Assembly: GCA_020636325.1 (NCBI GenBank)
Contig: JACJYC010000026.1
Coordinates: forward strand, 4,069 to 68,068
DNA length: 64,000 bases
Direction of reading: 5' to 3'
Source of the DNA: Lewinellaceae bacterium
Lineage (GTDB): Bacteria > Bacteroidota > Bacteroidia > Chitinophagales > Saprospiraceae
Positions 61,295 through 64,000 of the stretch are shown piece after piece. Below the pieces are notes generated by a model. That model worked only from the letters and a program-made list of their open reading frames with translations, searched no databases and was not told the DNA's origin. The position numbers were made by a program, and so were the translations under genes. The number at the start of each line of letters is the position of its first letter. The stretch's first letter is position 1.

Positions 61295-62386
61295 ATGCGG
61301 AACAGACAATACGAAACTGTAATTATCGGCGGCGGTCAGGCAGGCCTGGCAACAGCCTGGCACCTCACCAAACAAAATATGCCTTGCGTCATTCTGGAAG
61401 AGAACAACAGGGTGGGAGCAGCCTGGAGAAAACGGTGGAAATCGCTCCGCCTGTTTACACCGGGACGCTACGATAGCTTGCCCGGTATGCCTTACCCAGG
61501 GCCTCCCCGGTCGTACCCGGGTAAGGAGGATATCGCGGAATACCTCGAGGCTTACGCTTCCCGGTTCGGCTTTCCGGTAAGAACCGGCGTGAAAGTAACC
61601 CATGTAAGCGCCGAAAGGGACCATTATCGTATTCAAACCGGAAATGAAATTATTTCCGCTCGCAATGTGGTCGTGGCTACGGGCCCCTTTCATCATCCCC
61701 GCATCCCGGATTTTGCTGACGAACTGGCCCCGCAAATTGTCCGGTTTCATTCCTCCGCATATCAGAGCCCGTCGCAGGTTCAGGATGGCCCTGTTCTCGT
61801 AGTGGGCGCAGGCCAATCAGGCGCCGAGATCGCATTGGATATGGCGCCGGATCATCAGGTCTGGCTCTCCGGCAGAGATGTGGGGGAAGAACCTGTTGTC
61901 CGGGATAATTTTTCCGGCCGCCTCATCACTGCCCTCATTGTTTTTGCCGCCACAAAGGTATTGAACGTGGCCAACCCGCTCGGGCGCATGATGCGCAGAC
62001 ACTTCTTTTATCCCCCTCGCGGCATCCCCCGGGCAGGAGGCACTAAAAAGAAATTAAAGGAAGCAGGTGTTGAATGGGTTGGACGGACAAAAGGAATAAG
62101 TGACGGCTTTCCTATGCTGGAGGACGGACGTGTGCTGAAAGTGAAAAACGTCATCTGGTGTACCGGATTCGTGACGGACTACTCCTGGATAGATCTTCCC
62201 ATTTTTGACAACTTTGGTTTTCCGCGGCACGATCGAGGAGTTGTCCTCGGCCAGCCTGGCTTGTATTTCATCGGGATGCCGTTTCAACGCACCCTCAGCT
62301 CCTCTCTGATCATGGGGGTGGGCAAGGACGCCGGATATATTGCCAATCATATCGCTACCAATCGGGCCGGCCAGGAAATAAAATAA
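61295..62386 (+). CDS. Flavin-containing monooxygenase / CzcO-like NAD(P)-binding protein
   Basis: A 363-residue flavoprotein that would use FAD and NADPH to oxygenate a small substrate. The FAD-binding motif is VIIGGGQAGLATAWHL (residues about 8-23), the NADPH-binding motif is VLVVGAGQSGAEIALDM (about 167-183), and between them are GAAWRKRWKSLRLFTPGRYD and VVATGPFHHPRIPDF, typical of the CzcO/YUCCA-like group. The C-terminal block VIWCTGFVTDYSWIDLPIFD and FIGMPFQRTLSSSLIMGVGK completes the fold. There is no signal peptide. Neighbours are a LuxR-type regulator and a secreted amidohydrolase, so a small inducible catabolic or detoxification unit is plausible but unproven. Confidence 0.9.
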   Translation: MRNRQYETVIIGGGQAGLATAWHLTKQNMPCVILEENNRVGAAWRKRWKSLRLFTPGRYDSLPGMPYPGPPRSYPGKEDIAEYLEAYASRFGFPVRTGVKVTHVSAERDHYRIQTGNEIISARNVVVATGPFHHPRIPDFADELAPQIVRFHSSAYQSPSQVQDGPVLVVGAGQSGAEIALDMAPDHQVWLSGRDVGEEPVVRDNFSGRLITALIVFAATKVLNVANPLGRMMRRHFFYPPRGIPRAGGTKKKLKEAGVEWVGRTKGISDGFPMLEDGRVLKVKNVIWCTGFVTDYSWIDLPIFDNFGFPRHDRGVVLGQPGLYFIGMPFQRTLSSSLIMGVGKDAGYIANHIATNRAGQEIK

Positions 62387-62489
62387 AATTCAACAAGCAT
62401 TCGCCTGGTGAGATCATCCAGGGCAAACAATGCATTCGAAACGGATTCGAACTGCCTCAATTTTCAATTTCAAATAAAATGTTAACATT

Positions 62490-63425
62490 ATGAAAAGTCT
62501 GATCATTATATCATTCCTTTTAATAGAGAGCCTGACCGCTTTTGCTCAGGATAATCCTGAAGATCAACAACAGCCCATCATTGATATGCACATGCATACA
62601 GGGCTTCCCCATATGATGCCCCCAGGGACACCATCCTTGTGTCGGCCCGAACCCTGCGAAGGTGATGTCCCGGCAATTGCCGACCCCGCAAAACTGTTGG
62701 AGAAAACGCTGGAGATTATGGACCGCAACAATATTGTCAAGGGCTTTCTAAGCGGTGTTGACCTTACAACAGTAATGGAATGGAAAAGGAAGGCTCCCGA
62801 ACGCTTTATTGCGGCGCCCTTCATCCTGAAACCCGGGTCACCGGATCCGGAAAAGCTCAGACAAGAGTATGCCTCGGGTCATCTTATGGGTATGGGAGAG
62901 ATCGGAACACAACTCCTCGGCATTGCTCCCAACGATCCGGCCCTCCGGCCCTATTTCGCCCTCGCAGAGGAGCTTGACGTCCCGGTTCTTATTCACACCC
63001 TGGGTATAGGCCCATATATGCCAGGTTTTCGATCAGCCGCAGGCAATCCCCTGCTCCTGGAGGACGTTCTGGTTCGCCACCCCAAGCTGCGGCTTTATGT
63101 CGAGAATGCCGGTTATCCCTACAAGGAAGAAATGATCGCAATGATGTACCAATATCCCCAACTCTATGCGGACGTTTCAACCATTACCTGGGTAATTCCC
63201 CGTACAGCTTTTTATGACTATCTGAAAGCATTGATCCGGGCCGGTCTTGGAAAGCGAATAATGTTTGGGTCTGATCAGATGCAATGGCCGGAAAAAATCG
63301 GCGCAGCTGTTGAATCGATTCAACAGGCGCCCTTTTTGACAAAGGAACAGAAGCGGGATATCCTGTATAATAATGCAAAGCGTTTTCTTCGGATGGAAGA
63401 AGACCAGGTTTCGGACAGACCTTGA
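62490..63425 (+). CDS. Secreted amidohydrolase (metal-dependent TIM-barrel hydrolase)
   Basis: A 311-residue amidohydrolase-2 type enzyme with a signal peptide (MKSLIIISFLLIESLTAFAQ). The metal site is visible: DMHMH at residues 32-36, GMGEIGTQLL about 133, the histidine in VPVLIHTLGIG about 166, and the aspartate in GKRIMFGSDQMQWPEK about 268. A conserved end KRDILYNNAKRFLRM follows. Such proteins hydrolyse or decarboxylate small cyclic or amide substrates; the substrate is unknown. It is 103 nt after the monooxygenase gene on the same strand. Confidence 0.87.
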   Translation: MKSLIIISFLLIESLTAFAQDNPEDQQQPIIDMHMHTGLPHMMPPGTPSLCRPEPCEGDVPAIADPAKLLEKTLEIMDRNNIVKGFLSGVDLTTVMEWKRKAPERFIAAPFILKPGSPDPEKLRQEYASGHLMGMGEIGTQLLGIAPNDPALRPYFALAEELDVPVLIHTLGIGPYMPGFRSAAGNPLLLEDVLVRHPKLRLYVENAGYPYKEEMIAMMYQYPQLYADVSTITWVIPRTAFYDYLKALIRAGLGKRIMFGSDQMQWPEKIGAAVESIQQAPFLTKEQKRDILYNNAKRFLRMEEDQVSDRP

Positions 63426-63558
63426 GAATGAACGGCATAAATGATCCTTATTGATCAAAACGAATGAATTTTTTCCCCTCTGCGCCAGATAGGAAGATCC
63501 TGCCGGCCTTCAATAAACCTTTTGGAGAATCCGGAGTCTAAACCCTACAAAAAACCTA

Positions 63559-64000
63559 TGTTCATTCGCTTACCCTTTTGCCTCCTGGCTGTTTTGTGCG
63601 CATTCGGCAGCCAGGCCCAGAATCTCTATTTCCCGCCCCTCTCAGGTACCGTGTGGTCGACGGTGACGCCCGCGGAACTCGGCTGGCAGGAGGCCGCCCT
63701 GGCTGAAACCCTGCAATGGCTGGATGAAAAGAACTCCAAAGCCTTCATCATCCTGCAGGACGGCAAGATCGCCGTGGAGCATTATTTCGACAGCTTCACC
63801 CGCGATTCGCTCTGGTACTGGGCTTCGGCCGGGAAAAGCCTGACCGGCACAATGGTCGGCCTGGCGCAGGAGGACGGCCTGCTGAGCATCGACGACACTT
63901 CCTCGGATTACCTGGGCGTGGGCTGGACCCAATGCCCGCCGGACAAGGAAGCCCTGATCAAAATCAGGCACCATATCACCATGACCACGGGCCTGGACGA
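63559..64000 (+). CDS. Class C beta-lactamase-like serine hydrolase, 5' part
   Basis: The gene runs out of the window; 147 residues are visible. A signal peptide (MFIRLPFCLLAVLCAFGSQA) is followed by the N-terminal half of a serine hydrolase of the beta-lactamase/DD-peptidase/esterase group: FIILQDGKIAVEHYFDS, then the SxxK nucleophile motif in SAGKSLTGTMVGLAQEDG, and GLLSIDDTSSDYLGVGW with the HHITMTTGLD segment that precedes the YxN region. Members include esterases and peptidases as well as lactamases, so antibiotic resistance should not be assumed. Confidence 0.85.

Noticed and set aside
63559..64000. Antibiotic resistance beta-lactamase
   Set aside because: The SxxK motif is shared by esterases and peptidases of the class C fold, and the diagnostic later motifs lie outside the window.
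1..64000. tRNA, rRNA, riboswitch or insertion sequence
   Set aside because: I looked for tRNA T-arm sequences, rRNA segments, common riboswitch cores and transposase motifs and saw none convincing enough to report.

Overview
This 64 kb window comes from a member of the Bacteroidota, most likely a GC-rich Saprospiria-type lineage (Lewinella/Haliscomenobacter relatives); the family-level placement is inference. The support is a full-length SprA, the outer-membrane channel of the type IX secretion system (T9SS); two secreted proteins ending in T9SS sorting domains; a SusC/TonB-like outer-membrane barrel protein; a YkpA-type ABC-F protein of the form common in this phylum; and promoters of the Bacteroidota kind (TTG, exactly 20 nt, TAnnTTTG or a close variant), which I found upstream of seven genes. 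No rRNA, tRNA, CRISPR array, insertion sequence or prophage was recognised.

Layout. 1-4.5 kb: end of a DJ-1/PfpI protein, an ABC-F ATPase with one decayed ATP site, a secreted M28 peptidase and a MmcQ/YjbR protein. 4.7-14.6 kb: a truncated discoidin-type gene, an outer-membrane receptor, a GH172 (DUF2961) glycosidase, an FtsX/MacB permease, a Tat-exported GH109-like oxidoreductase/glycosidase and an AlkD-like repair protein. 14.6-22 kb: a PIF1-type helicase with HRDC, a CotH protein that appears to have captured the start of a PIN toxin gene, an acyltransferase, a dihaem cytochrome c and a small membrane protein. 22-28.7 kb: one 2,216-residue secreted protein. 29-31.6 kb: four small proteins of unknown function. 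31.7-38.4 kb: a TetR-controlled RND efflux system (tetR, tolC-like, membrane fusion protein, RND pump) with two matching operators. 38.5-52 kb: a housekeeping block pheT, zapB-like, zapA, rny, ruvA, sprA. 52-59.4 kb: a decayed gene in a dense repeat field, obg, rpsA and fadD. 59.4-64 kb: a LuxR/TPR regulator, a flavin monooxygenase, an amidohydrolase and the start of a class C beta-lactamase-like hydrolase.

The most unusual aspect is the intergenic DNA. At least nine gaps hold arrays of very short tandem repeats (7, 8, 9, about 12 or 14 bp), and most of these arrays contain or adjoin GC-rich perfect palindromes or REP-like hairpin elements that recur at unlinked places in the window. Several arrays run right up to a start or stop codon, and two consist of one array followed by its own inverted copy. 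I know of no named element family that describes this combination.

Functionally the window mixes core machinery (translation, cell division, RNA decay, recombination, protein secretion) with secreted degradative and surface proteins that would leave the cell through the T9SS, and with one drug or solute efflux operon. Assignments rest on motif recognition by eye; no database search was possible.
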